A stretch of DNA of 20,619 nucleotides from assembly GCA_910587875.1 (NCBI GenBank), contig CAJUOD010000049.1, forward strand, positions 1 to 20,619, written 5' to 3'. A program made the translations under genes and the position numbers. Positions 1 through 7,674 of this stretch are shown here, one piece after another. Below the pieces are notes generated by a model. The model was not told the origin of the DNA. It worked only from the letters and a program-made list of their open reading frames with translations, and ran no database searches. Origin of the DNA: an uncultured Oscillibacter sp. Lineage in GTDB: Bacteria; Bacillota; Clostridia; Oscillospirales; Oscillospiraceae. Position 1 is the first letter of the stretch. Each line of letters opens with the position of its first letter.

Positions 1-1
1 G

Positions 2-88
2 GTGGGCTATGGCCTGGACTATGCCCAGATGTACCGGAACATCCCCTACATCGGCGTGCTGAAGCCCGAGGTCTACGCCGGGAAGTAA
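2..88 (+). CDS. hpt: Hypoxanthine phosphoribosyltransferase, C-terminal end (5' part outside window)
   Basis: Only the last 28 codons are present, ending in TAA. They read VGYGLDYAQMYRNIPYIGVL followed by KPEVYAGK, which matches the C-terminus of bacterial Hpt proteins (VGYGLDYAEKYRNLPYIGVLKP type). Hpt converts hypoxanthine or guanine plus PRPP to IMP or GMP in cytosolic purine salvage. The identification is supported by the next gene: tilS-hpt-ftsH is a widely conserved gene order in Bacillota, and ftsH begins 40 bp downstream on the same strand. A short GC-rich palindrome (CGCCCCGGGGCG, 96-107) lies in the gap just before the ftsH ribosome-binding site, with no T-run, so read-through into ftsH is likely. 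The catalytic part of the gene is outside the window and cannot be checked. Confidence 0.85.
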   Translation: MGYGLDYAQMYRNIPYIGVLKPEVYAGK

Positions 89-128
89 CAAGCGCCGCCC
101 CGGGGCGGGCCAAAGGAGGAATGCCGTC

Positions 129-2003
129 GTGTCCAAGCAAAACCGCAATTCCAGCCTCAGCTTCCTGATGCTGGGGCTGGTGATCCTGCTGTGCTTAAGC
201 TGGGTCTGGCAGCTGAACAGCCAAGGCGACCGGATGGAGTTCTCCCAGGTGGAGCAGCTCTTCCGCCAGGAGAAGGTGGAGTCCTTCGTCATCCGGGACA
301 ACACCCTGCTGATGACCCTGCGGGGCGAGCCGGAGGGCCGGAACACCCTGCGCTATGAGCTCTACGACTTTGACCTGTTCTACGACAGCCTCAGTGAGCT
401 GGTGGAGGAGCAGGCCGCCAAGGGGGTCATCACCTCCTACGACTACCAGCAGGACCACTCCACCAACTGGCTGGAGATCCTCCTGCCCTTCCTCCTGACG
501 GCGGCGATGATCGGCGGCTTTGGCTACCTGTTTATCCTCCGGGGTCAGGGGGGCGGCATGGGGGCGGACCGCATGGCCCGCTTCGGCTCCGCCCGGACCC
601 GGTCCCTCTCGGAGAAGGACAAGAAGGTCCGCTTTGAGGATGTTGCCGGGGCGGACGAGGAGAAGGAGGAGCTCCAGGAGATCGTGGAATTCCTTCGGGA
701 CCCCCGGCGGTTTATCTCCCTGGGGGCCCGCATCCCCAAGGGCGTGCTCCTGGTGGGCCCTCCGGGCACGGGCAAAACCCTGCTGGCCAAGGCCGTGGCC
801 GGGGAGGCCGGGGTGGGCTTCCTGTCCATCTCCGGCTCCGACTTCGTGGAGCTCTACGTGGGCGTGGGCGCGTCCCGGGTCCGGGACCTCTTTGACCAGG
901 CCAAGAAGACCTCCCCCGCCATCGTCTTCATCGATGAGATCGACGCCGTGGGCCGCCAGCGGGGCACCGGCGTGGGCGGAGGCCACGACGAGCGGGAACA
1001 GACCTTAAACCAGCTCCTGGTGGAGATGGACGGCTTCGCCGCCAATGAGGGCGTGGTGGTCCTGGCGGCTACCAACCGGGCGGACGTGCTGGACCCGGCC
1101 CTGCTGCGGCCCGGCCGGTTCGACCGGCAGATCTACGTGGGCCTGCCCGATATCAAGGGCCGGGAGGACATCCTGAAAATCCATGTGAAGGGCAAGCCCC
1201 TGTCCGAGGACGTGGACCTCAAGACCCTGGCCCGGGGCACCTCGGGCTTCACCGGGGCGGACCTGGAGAATCTGGTGAACGAGGGAGCCCTGCTTGCCGC
1301 CCGGCGGGACCGGGACTATATCACCATGGAGGACTTCAAGGAGGCGGAGATCAAGGTCATCGCCGGGCCGGAGAAGCGCAGCCGGGTCATCTCTCCCCAC
1401 GAGCGGGAGCTGACCGCCTGGCACGAGGCGGGCCACGCCGTGGTGATGGAGACCCTGCCGGAGCACGACCCGGTGAACCAGATCACCATCGTCCCCCGGG
1501 GCCAGGCAGGCGGCATGACCATCGCCCTGCCGGAGGAGGACCGGACCTTCCTGTCCAAGCGTTATTTGGAGGACCGGATTGTCGCCCTGCTGGGGGGCCG
1601 GGTGGCGGAGAAGCTCTGCCTGGGAGACATCTCCACCGGGGCGGGCAACGACATCCAGCGGGCCACGGACATCGCCCGGAAGATGGTGGCGGTGTACGGC
1701 ATGAGTGAGACCATCGGCTCGGTGTCCTTCCAGGGCGGGCACGACGAGGTGTTCATCGGCCGGACCATGAGCCAGGGCCGGAGCTACTCCGAGGCCGTGG
1801 CGGCCCAGATCGACGAGGAGGTCCGCCGGGTGGTGGACGAGGCCGGGCGGCGCTGTGAGGACATCCTGACGGAGAAGCGGGCCATTTTGGACGCCGTGGC
1901 GGCTTACCTCCTGGAGCACGAGACCATGGAGCGGGAGGCGTTTTTGGAGGTCTACGGCGGGAAGACGCCGGAGGATCCGGAGGCGGAAGAACCCGAAGAA
2001 TAA
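129..2003 (+). CDS. ftsH: ATP-dependent zinc metalloprotease FtsH
   Basis: FtsH is a hexameric, membrane-anchored AAA+ protease that extracts and degrades membrane and regulatory proteins. The 624-aa product is the usual length. It has an N-terminal membrane segment (about 9-28), a short extracytoplasmic domain, a second membrane segment (about 117-137), Walker A GPPGTGKT at 210-217, Walker B IVFIDEID at 265-272, a second region of homology around 315-327 (TNRADVLDPALLRPGRFDR), the zinc motif HEAGH at 432-436, and the likely third zinc ligand D508 in GAGNDIQRAT. The C-terminal tail is short and very acidic. The start is GTG at 129, placed 8 nt after AAAGGAGGA (112-120). The ATG at 121 abuts this site and is in another frame. 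It is downstream of hpt, as in many Bacillota, and probably co-transcribed with it. Confidence 0.97.
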   Translation: MSKQNRNSSLSFLMLGLVILLCLSWVWQLNSQGDRMEFSQVEQLFRQEKVESFVIRDNTLLMTLRGEPEGRNTLRYELYDFDLFYDSLSELVEEQAAKGVITSYDYQQDHSTNWLEILLPFLLTAAMIGGFGYLFILRGQGGGMGADRMARFGSARTRSLSEKDKKVRFEDVAGADEEKEELQEIVEFLRDPRRFISLGARIPKGVLLVGPPGTGKTLLAKAVAGEAGVGFLSISGSDFVELYVGVGASRVRDLFDQAKKTSPAIVFIDEIDAVGRQRGTGVGGGHDEREQTLNQLLVEMDGFAANEGVVVLAATNRADVLDPALLRPGRFDRQIYVGLPDIKGREDILKIHVKGKPLSEDVDLKTLARGTSGFTGADLENLVNEGALLAARRDRDYITMEDFKEAEIKVIAGPEKRSRVISPHERELTAWHEAGHAVVMETLPEHDPVNQITIVPRGQAGGMTIALPEEDRTFLSKRYLEDRIVALLGGRVAEKLCLGDISTGAGNDIQRATDIARKMVAVYGMSETIGSVSFQGGHDEVFIGRTMSQGRSYSEAVAAQIDEEVRRVVDEAGRRCEDILTEKRAILDAVAAYLLEHETMEREAFLEVYGGKTPEDPEAEEPEE

Positions 2004-2007
2004 AAAG

Positions 2008-2039
2008 CAAGGGCCGGGAACTGATGCTCCCGGCCCTTG
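2008..2039. terminator. Bidirectional intrinsic terminator between ftsH and gdhA
   Basis: A perfect 12-bp stem (CAAGGGCCGGGA / TCCCGGCCCTTG) with an 8-nt loop starts 4 bp after the ftsH stop. On the + strand it is followed by TTTATATTT. On the - strand it is followed by CTTTTTATT. It can therefore end both the ftsH transcript and the convergent gdhA transcript. Confidence 0.85.
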
Positions 2040-2124
2040 TTTATATTTGTATGAGATGAATCTGCGTTGTCGTCGCTTCGGCTTGGCATAGCACAGACCA
2101 TCAGAGCGAGATAAAGTTCTTTTG

Positions 2125-2150
2125 GATACTTTTCTTTCAAGAAAAGTATC
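2125..2150 (-). repeat. Perfect hairpin at the gdhA 3' end, possible dispersed repeat
   Basis: GATACTTTTC, loop TTTCAA, then GAAAAGTATC forms a perfect 10-bp stem that overlaps the first two bases of the gdhA stop codon (complement). It has no clear T-run downstream on the - strand, so it is a weak terminator candidate at best; the stronger one is at 2008-2039. Together with the flanking stretch 2048-2124 it looks like an intergenic repeat rather than gene-specific sequence. That is an inference, because no second copy lies in this window. Confidence 0.5.
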
Positions 2151-3498
2151 AGATAAGCCCCTGGGACAGCATCACGTCGGCCACCTTCATGAAGCCCGCG
2201 ATGTTGGCCCCCAGCACCAGGTCGCCGGGCTTTCCGCACTCCTCGGCGGCGGTGTAGATGTTGTGGAAGATATTGGTCATGATGGTTTTCAGCCGCCGGT
2301 CCACTTCCTCGAAGCTCCAGGCGTAGCGCATGGAGTTCTGGCTCATCTCCAGGCCGCTGGTGGCCACGCCGCCGGCGTTGGCCGCCTTGGCGGGGGCAAA
2401 GAGGACGCCCGCGTGCTGGAACTCCTGGATGGCCTCCGGGCGGCAGGGCATGTTGGCTCCCTCCGCCACGGCGACGGTCCCGTTTTTCACAATAATCTTG
2501 GCGATTTCCCCGTCAATCTCATTCTGAGTGGCGCAGGGCAGGGCGATGTCGCAGGGCACGTTCCAGATGCCCCGGAAGCCCTCGGTGTACGTGCTGCCGG
2601 GGACCCGGTCCGCGTATTCCTTGATGCGGCCCCGGTGGCCCAGCTTGATGTCCTTTACCACGTCCAGGTCGATGCCCTTGGGATCGTGGATATAGCCGTT
2701 GGAATCGCTGAGGGCCACGACCTTGGCTCCCAGCTCCGTGGCCTTCTGGCAGGCGAAGATGGCCACGTTTCCGCTGCCGGAGATGACCACCGTCTTGCCC
2801 TGGAAGCTGTCGCCCTTCATCTTGGACAGCATCTCCTGGGTCAGGTAGCACAGGCCGTAGCCCGTGGCCTCCGTGCGCACCAGGGAGCCGCCGAAGGAGA
2901 GGCCCTTGCCCGTCAGCACGCCGGCGGCGTAGGTCCCCCGGACCCGGCGGTACTGGCCAAAGAGGTAGCCGATCTCCCGGGCGCCCACGCCGATGTCCCC
3001 GGCGGGCACGTCCACGAACTGGCCGATGTGCCGCTGGAGCTCCGTCATGAAGCTCTGGCAGAAGCGCATGACCTCCTCGTCGCTCTTGCCCTTGGGGTCG
3101 AAGTCCGCGCCGCCCTTGGCCCCGCCCATGGGCAGGGTGGTCAGGCTGTTCTTCAGGATCTGCTCAAAGCCCAGGAACTTCAAAATGGAGAGGTTCACGG
3201 TGGGGTGGAACCGGAGCCCGCCCTTGTAGGGGCCGATGGAGGAGTTGAACTGCACCCGGTAGCCCCGGTTCACGTGGATGTTCCCCTGGTCGTCCACCCA
3301 GGGCACCCGGAAGGTGATGACCCGCTCGGGCTCCACAAAGGTCTCCACGATGCCCTTTTTCTCATACTCGGGGTGCCGGTCGATGATCTGGTCCAGGCTC
3401 TCCAGGAACTCCAGCACCGCCTGGTGAAACTCCTTCTGGTCCGGATCCCGGGTGACCACCTGGGAGTAGACCCGCTGCAAATATTCGCTCTTCAACAT
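2149..3498 (-). CDS. gdhA: NADP-type glutamate dehydrogenase
   Basis: This enzyme catalyses reversible reductive amination of 2-oxoglutarate with ammonia to glutamate, linking nitrogen assimilation to central carbon metabolism in the cytosol. The 449-aa product has the length of the hexameric bacterial GDH family. Visible motifs are GPYKGGLRFHP, the PMGGAKGG segment with the catalytic lysine region, the VPAGDIGVGAREIGYLFGQY segment, and a dinucleotide-binding GSGNVA motif followed by VALSDSNGYI. The frame stays open upstream to 3648, but the start is placed at ATG 3498, where AAAGGGG precedes by about 6 nt and the protein begins MLKSEYLQRVYSQV as in GdhA relatives; the extra upstream residues look non-coding. 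It appears monocistronic, with a promoter candidate at 3621-3648 and termination at 2008-2039. NADP rather than NAD specificity is inferred from overall family resemblance. Confidence 0.96.
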   Translation of the reverse strand: MLKSEYLQRVYSQVVTRDPDQKEFHQAVLEFLESLDQIIDRHPEYEKKGIVETFVEPERVITFRVPWVDDQGNIHVNRGYRVQFNSSIGPYKGGLRFHPTVNLSILKFLGFEQILKNSLTTLPMGGAKGGADFDPKGKSDEEVMRFCQSFMTELQRHIGQFVDVPAGDIGVGAREIGYLFGQYRRVRGTYAAGVLTGKGLSFGGSLVRTEATGYGLCYLTQEMLSKMKGDSFQGKTVVISGSGNVAIFACQKATELGAKVVALSDSNGYIHDPKGIDLDVVKDIKLGHRGRIKEYADRVPGSTYTEGFRGIWNVPCDIALPCATQNEIDGEIAKIIVKNGTVAVAEGANMPCRPEAIQEFQHAGVLFAPAKAANAGGVATSGLEMSQNSMRYAWSFEEVDRRLKTIMTNIFHNIYTAAEECGKPGDLVLGANIAGFMKVADVMLSQGLI

Positions 3499-3620
3499 AA
3501 AATCGCCCCTTTGTCCGGCCCTGTCCGCCTGCCGCCCAGTATTCCCCCCGCCGGAGGAGAATATTCCATTTTCTGGGAGGCTCTGGCGCGGCTGGGGGCC
3601 GGGAAATATCCTGCCTATAG

Positions 3621-3648
3621 AATATAGGAAAACCGGGGGTCCGCACAA
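3621..3648 (-). promoter_or_regulatory. Candidate sigma-A promoter of gdhA
   Basis: On the - strand TTGTGC (3643-3648) and TATATT (3621-3626) are separated by 16 bp. The -10 is a 5/6 match but the -35 is poor. The leader to the gdhA start would be about 115 nt and contains an imperfect hairpin around 3539-3562. Confidence 0.35.
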
Positions 3649-3653
3649 GAAAT

Positions 3654-3680
3654 AAATTTCCTAAAATGCGGGGGAAATTT
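3654..3680 (-). terminator. Possible terminator of the chemoreceptor gene
   Basis: An 8-bp perfect inverted repeat (AAATTTCC / GGAAATTT, 11-nt loop) lies 42 bp after the chemoreceptor stop and is followed on the - strand by ATTTCTT. The stem is AT-rich, so it is weak. Confidence 0.35.
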
Positions 3681-3721
3681 ACGCTGATTTAAAGCGAATA
3701 TCACCAAAGCGCCGCCATCGG

Positions 3722-5746
3722 TTACACGCGGAACCGGTTGATGAGGCTGTTCAGGATCCGCGCCTGCTGGGACAGCTCCTTGGAAACCGCCGCGCTCTTC
3801 TCCGCGGCGGAGGAGTTGTCCTGGACCACCGCCGAGATCTCCTTGATGCCGGTTTCCACCAGGGCGATCATCTCCGACTGTTGGACGCTGGCGGCGGCGA
3901 TTTCGTCCATCAGCGTTTTGATGGACTGGATGCAGACGTTGATGTCCTGCATAGCCGAGACGGCCTGGTCCGTGGACTCCGTTCCCGTCTTGGCGCTCTG
4001 GATGGAGCGGCTGATGAGATCGTTGGTGTTCTGGGCGGCGGCGGCGGATTTGGCGGCCAGGTTCCGGACCTCGTCCGCCACCACGGAGAAGCCCTTGCCC
4101 GCGCTCCCGGCCCGGGCGGCCTCCACGGCGGCGTTCAGGGCCAGGATGTTGGTCTGGAAGGCGATGTCCTCGATGGTTTTGATGATGGTCCCGATCTGGG
4201 AGGAGGACTGGTCGATGTTCCGGGTGGCCGCCGTCAGCTGCTCCATCTTCGTGTCCGCTTCCGCCGCGAAGCCGGTGGCCCGGGACACCAGCTCGCTGGC
4301 GCTGCCGCAGCGCACCGTACTGGTCTGGATCTGAGAGGTGATGGCCGTTACGTTGGTCACCAGCCCGTCCACGGAGGCGGCCTGTTCCGTGGTGCCCTGG
4401 GCCAGAGCCTGGGCGTCCTCGGAGACACGGCCCGCGCTGGCGCCCACCTGGCCGGCCACCTGGGAGATGTCCCGAATCACGTTCACCAGGTTGGAGTGGA
4501 TGGACTGGAGGCTGGAAGACAGGGCCTTGAAGTCGCCGATGTAATAGGATTCGTTCTCCGTCACGTCCACGGCAAAGTTCCCCTGGGCCATTTCGCCCAG
4601 GATGCGGCCCACGTCGTCGATGGTTTTGCGTAAGCAGCCGCAGACCCGGTGGGTGGTCTGGGCGATCATGCCGATCTCGTCGGACCGTCCGTAGAAGGGC
4701 TCCAGCTCCTGATCGGCGGAGAGATTCAGGTCGCCCAGGCGGCCGATGGCCCGCTCCACCACCATGAGCTCCCGGCCCTCCCGCCGCAGGAGCAGCAGGG
4801 TGAGCAGGATGACGGCGGCGGCCATCACCGCGCACAGCGCGCCCGCCCAGAGGCGCACCATCGTCACCGCGCCGTAGACCTCCGTGGCGTTGTCCCGGAC
4901 CATGAAGACCCAGCCCCGGTCCCGCAGGTACTTGTAGACCACCAGCTGCTTGACGCCGCTCTCGTCCTTGTAGGAGTATGTATTGGCCTGGGTGCTCCCG
5001 TCCGCCCGGATGCGCCGGATGATCTCCTGGTATCCGGCGTCCGTGGTCTCGGTGTTCAAAAGCGCGTCGTCCTCGTGGTAGAGATAGACCCCCGTGTCCA
5101 CGTTCAGGAACACGTACTCGCTGCCGGGCAGGCCCTTGATGTCCAGGTTCAGCAGGGAGTCCATCAGGTGGCTGGCGTAGACCCCGGCGCCCACGTAGCC
5201 GATGCACTTCTGGCCCTCGAAGACGGGATAGTACATGGACAAGATCATACTGCCCGTGCCCGGGGACTTCATGATGCCCAGGTTCGTCAGCTCCCGCTGG
5301 GCCAGGATCGTGCTCTGGAACTCCTTCAGCGAGTCCCCGGACCGGGTGGTCATGCCGATGGCCCCCTGGGAGGTGTGGGTCAGCACATGGGTCTCCGGCG
5401 TGGCGATGTACAGGCCCTCGAACACCCCCTTGACGGCGGCGAAGTCCTCCGTGTACTTCTGGGCCTTCGCCAGCAGCGCCGGGTCGTCGGGGCTTAAAAG
5501 CAGGTCGCGGACCTCGCTGCCAAGGGCGAAGGCGGTCATATATTCCTCCGCGGAGAGTACATATTCGTCTATGATGGCGGCCCTGGATTCCACGGCGTCC
5601 GTCATCTGGTTGGTGATATCGCTTTTGACCACGGAAGCTGCGTTGGTGGACACAAACAGCCACAGCAGCAGCATCCCCGCCAGGGTGATAACGGTCATCA
5701 GAATTCCCATCCGCGCGGCAAGTTTTTTGTTTTCCATAAATCGCAT
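3722..5746 (-). CDS. Methyl-accepting chemotaxis protein with extracellular Cache-type sensor
   Basis: A 674-aa transmembrane chemoreceptor that should pass ligand binding to CheA/CheW and so to motility. The order is: TM1 about 13-33; an extracytoplasmic domain about 36-295 that looks like a dCache sensor (GLYIATPETHVLTHTS, and later YYPVFEGQKCIGYVGAGVY); TM2 about 300-321; a HAMP-like linker about 322-375; then a cytoplasmic helical signalling domain with the conserved tip EDIAFQTNILALNAAVEAAR at about 526-545, followed by AGSAGKGFSVVADEVRNLA. The start ATG 5746 follows GGAGGGG by 7 nt. It stands alone with its own strong promoter (5851-5879); no che or fli genes are near. The ligand cannot be told from sequence; Cache sensors of this type often bind amino acids or small organic acids. 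Confidence 0.95.
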   Translation of the reverse strand: MRFMENKKLAARMGILMTVITLAGMLLLWLFVSTNAASVVKSDITNQMTDAVESRAAIIDEYVLSAEEYMTAFALGSEVRDLLLSPDDPALLAKAQKYTEDFAAVKGVFEGLYIATPETHVLTHTSQGAIGMTTRSGDSLKEFQSTILAQRELTNLGIMKSPGTGSMILSMYYPVFEGQKCIGYVGAGVYASHLMDSLLNLDIKGLPGSEYVFLNVDTGVYLYHEDDALLNTETTDAGYQEIIRRIRADGSTQANTYSYKDESGVKQLVVYKYLRDRGWVFMVRDNATEVYGAVTMVRLWAGALCAVMAAAVILLTLLLLRREGRELMVVERAIGRLGDLNLSADQELEPFYGRSDEIGMIAQTTHRVCGCLRKTIDDVGRILGEMAQGNFAVDVTENESYYIGDFKALSSSLQSIHSNLVNVIRDISQVAGQVGASAGRVSEDAQALAQGTTEQAASVDGLVTNVTAITSQIQTSTVRCGSASELVSRATGFAAEADTKMEQLTAATRNIDQSSSQIGTIIKTIEDIAFQTNILALNAAVEAARAGSAGKGFSVVADEVRNLAAKSAAAAQNTNDLISRSIQSAKTGTESTDQAVSAMQDINVCIQSIKTLMDEIAAASVQQSEMIALVETGIKEISAVVQDNSSAAEKSAAVSKELSQQARILNSLINRFRV

Positions 5747-5850
5747 AAAAACTCCCCTCCACAGGAAAAAGCTTCAGGGCCCAAACCGCCGGTCCGCCGC
5801 TCCTTCCGAGCTTGAAAGCCGGGCGGTGAGCGGGGCCCCATATCATGGGT

Positions 5851-5879
5851 AGTATAGCTTATTTTTCCCCGCATATCAA
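5851..5879 (-). promoter_or_regulatory. Strong sigma-A promoter of the chemoreceptor gene
   Basis: On the - strand TTGATA (5874-5879), a 17-bp spacer and TATACT (5851-5856) give 5/6 matches in both boxes. The predicted start near 5844 gives a leader of about 97 nt, GC-rich with short inverted repeats (an ACCGCC...GGCGGT pair), whose function is unknown. A housekeeping-type promoter rather than a motility-sigma promoter is notable for a chemoreceptor. Confidence 0.75.
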
Positions 5880-5928
5880 GAGCTTCGCCGCCGCCATTTT
5901 CAAAAAATCCCGGGAGGAGGGGAAGGCA

Positions 5929-5977
5929 AAAGGCCGGCGGACCCATGCGCGCCTTCGGCATGGATTCGCCGGCCTTT
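5929..5977 (-). terminator. Terminator of the sleB-like gene
   Basis: An 11-bp perfect outer stem (AAAGGCCGGCG / CGCCGGCCTTT) encloses a second stem (CCATGC / GCATGG). On the - strand the arm runs into TTTTGCCTT. A smaller hairpin (GGAGGA / TCCTCC, 5980-5994) lies between it and the sleB stop. Confidence 0.7.
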
Positions 5978-6009
5978 CAGGAGGAGAGTCCTCCCCTCTT
6001 TTTGCCGGG

Positions 6010-6786
6010 TTACTGGTAAAAGCGGTGGCAGCCGATGGTCTGCCGGTAGGTGCGGCTGGAGTCGATCCAGCTCCCCTGGGACAGGGCCGGGGCGAAGAAA
6101 TACAGGGCGTCCCCGGCGGTGTTCTCCCCGGAGAGGGCCCGCCGGGCCGCCTCCCGGGAGAGCTCCGTGGGCTCGTTCAAAACCGTGCCGTTGGCCACGG
6201 GCTCAAACTGCACACCGTGCTCGTCGTCAAAGATGACCTCCGGGACGCTGTCGGGGAAGTCCGGGCTCTCCACCCGGTTTAAGACCACGTTGCCCACGGC
6301 GATCTGACCCTCCAGGGCCTCGCCGCCGCTTTCGGCGTGGATGATGCGGGAGAGCCAGAAGGCGTCCACGGCACTGTGCTCCGCGCCGGGGGAGGTCACC
6401 GCCGCGCCGTCCAGCCAGGGATCCCACTGGACGTCCGCGCCCAGGGCCTCCGCCGTCAGGCGCAGGGGCACGTAGGTCCGGCCCTCCACCACGTCCACGG
6501 TGCAGGAAAAGCGTTTGCCGTTGACCGTTAAAATGTTGCCGTCCGGGTCCGCCGAGAGGGATGCGTCCTCCGAGACGGCCCGGGCGGCGGAGCCGTCCCA
6601 CCAGACGCTCCAGTCCCCCAGGGCCTCCAGCAGGTCCCGCAGGGGGGCGTAGGCGGTCCCCTCTTCCACATAGGCGGGGGCCTCCAAAAGCGCGCCGTCC
6701 ACCTGGAGGACGGCGGGCCGGGCGGCCCGGACCGGGAGGCACAAAGAGGCGGCGGCGAGAAGTCCGCATAAGAGTTTGCGTTTCAT
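6010..6786 (-). CDS. Secreted SleB-like cell-wall hydrolase with copper-amine-oxidase-N-like domain
   Basis: A 258-aa exported protein. It has a signal peptide (about 1-21, KRK followed by a hydrophobic core and ending PVRA). Residues about 25-130 have two copies of the AYAPLRDLLEALG / TYVPLRLTAEALG pattern typical of the copper amine oxidase N-terminal-like domain, which is common in clostridial surface proteins and probably a wall-binding or stalk module. A C-terminal Hydrolase_2/SleB-type domain spans about 143-258, with IIHAESGGE (likely catalytic E152), GQIAVGNVVLNRV and a C-terminal HRFY. SleB-family enzymes cut peptidoglycan glycan strands, in spore germination or wall turnover; which of these cannot be told here. 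The start ATG 6786 follows AAAGGAAACGAT; the frame is open to 6867 but the upstream part lacks protein character. It is monocistronic. Confidence 0.9.
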   Translation of the reverse strand: MKRKLLCGLLAAASLCLPVRAARPAVLQVDGALLEAPAYVEEGTAYAPLRDLLEALGDWSVWWDGSAARAVSEDASLSADPDGNILTVNGKRFSCTVDVVEGRTYVPLRLTAEALGADVQWDPWLDGAAVTSPGAEHSAVDAFWLSRIIHAESGGEALEGQIAVGNVVLNRVESPDFPDSVPEVIFDDEHGVQFEPVANGTVLNEPTELSREAARRALSGENTAGDALYFFAPALSQGSWIDSSRTYRQTIGCHRFYQ

Positions 6787-6838
6787 ATCGTTTCCTTTCT
6801 TGTGTGGATTTTCTAGTGCGCGTCGGCTTGCACCATCA

Positions 6839-6867
6839 AGGATACCGGAAACGCGGGGCCGGGGCAA
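6839..6867 (-). promoter_or_regulatory. Candidate promoter of the sleB-like gene
   Basis: On the - strand TTGCCC (6862-6867) and TATCCT (6839-6844) have a 17-bp spacer, 4/6 matches each. It sits between the gatD-like terminator and the gene, so a promoter is expected here. A sporulation sigma factor was not obvious by eye. Confidence 0.4.
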
Positions 6868-6901
6868 CCCTCAAAACCTGGGAGCGGAGGAAGAGAACGG
6901 A

Positions 6902-6929
6902 AAAGCGGGAGCCGTCCGGCTCCCGCTTT
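6902..6929 (-). terminator. Terminator of the xre-mnmG-cyclase-murT-gatD run
   Basis: A perfect 12-bp stem (AAAGCGGGAGCC / GGCTCCCGCTTT) with a 4-nt loop starts 7 bp after the gatD-like stop and is followed on the - strand by TT. Confidence 0.8.
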
Positions 6930-6936
6930 CGCGCGC

Positions 6937-7671
6937 TTATTTCGCCTGGGCCCGCAGACGGAGCTGCTCCTCCGTGACGGCGTAGGCCTGTTCCGCCCAG
7001 CGGTCCAGGGGCCGGTCCACCGGGAGGGGCTTCCCCCGCCGGGCGTAGATGGCGGCGGCCACGGTCTCCAGCAGCTTGGGGTTCTTCACCAGCAGGGGTC
7101 CCGTCAGCTGGGAGGCGAAGACGTTCTTCCAGTGGAAGCCCTCCGGGCCGTGTTCCTTGTCGTTGCCGAAGCCCAGATCCAGCCCGGTGAGCAGGGGCGT
7201 CTCCACGCCGGTGACGGTCCCGCACTTGTTCATAAAGCCCACCACCGCCTCGGGGTAGAGGTCCGTGTGGCCGTACACGTCGCCGACGATGCGCCGCCTG
7301 CCGTGCTCCGTGGCGAAGGGGGCCAGCCCTAAGCCCTCGTAAGAGCCGCCGTCCGCTTCCTTGACCGTTTTGCCGATGAGGTCCATGGCCGTTCCGGCGA
7401 AGAGCATGGCGGCGTTATCCTGGGCGGCGGCCTTCAGCGGCTCCGCGTAGCGGGCGAGGTCCTCCATGGCGGCTTTCGCGGCCCGCTCCGTGCCCGCGCC
7501 CATGTAGAAAAAGTCCCCCTTGGCAATGTCCGCCCCGCCGCCGGGGAGGACGGCCTCCACCGCCACCTCGCAGTCCAGGCGCTCCAGGTAGCGCTTCAGG
7601 GCCAGCACGTTGGCATAGCTCCCGTAGAGGCTCATCAGGTCCGGGTAAAAGTGAATGATCCGCACGTCCAT
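6937..7671 (-). CDS. gatD: GatD-like class-I glutamine amidotransferase homologue lacking the catalytic Cys and His
   Basis: The 244-aa protein aligns along its length with GatD, the glutaminase partner of MurT that helps amidate the D-glutamate of lipid II in Gram-positive wall synthesis. Recognisable blocks are the HFYPDLMSLYGSYANVLALKR start, GDVYGHTDL, VVGFMNKCGTVTG (GFENHxGRT in the family), GLDLGFGNDKEHGPEGF and TGPLLVKNPKL. The nucleophile region, normally LAICGGYQ, reads LFAGTAMD (90-97), so the Cys position is Gly93 (codon GGA at 7393-7395). The usual HGPLLPKNP reads TGPLLVKNP, so the catalytic His is Thr190 (codon ACG at 7102-7104). Glutaminase activity should be absent. ATG 7671 is 3 nt after the murT stop, with AAAAGGAGG inside murT, so the two are translationally linked. 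The symbol marks homology only; the function may differ. Confidence 0.8.
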   Translation of the reverse strand: MDVRIIHFYPDLMSLYGSYANVLALKRYLERLDCEVAVEAVLPGGGADIAKGDFFYMGAGTERAAKAAMEDLARYAEPLKAAAQDNAAMLFAGTAMDLIGKTVKEADGGSYEGLGLAPFATEHGRRRIVGDVYGHTDLYPEAVVGFMNKCGTVTGVETPLLTGLDLGFGNDKEHGPEGFHWKNVFASQLTGPLLVKNPKLLETVAAAIYARRGKPLPVDRPLDRWAEQAYAVTEEQLRLRAQAK

Positions 7672-7674
7672 GCC

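Noticed and set aside
3615..5846. 743-codon frame on the same strand as the chemoreceptor, shifted by one
   Set aside because: Arg/Gly/Pro-rich product without a ribosome-binding site; the neighbouring frame encodes a full chemoreceptor.
5747..5850. Possible riboswitch in the chemoreceptor leader (cyclic-di-GMP type considered)
   Set aside because: Paired arms are present, but none of the conserved c-di-GMP aptamer core sequences can be seen.
5980..6005. GGAGGA/TCCTCC hairpin followed by CTCTTTTT, resembling a + strand terminator
   Set aside because: No + strand gene ends here; the large hairpin at 5929-5977 is the better terminator for the - strand gene.
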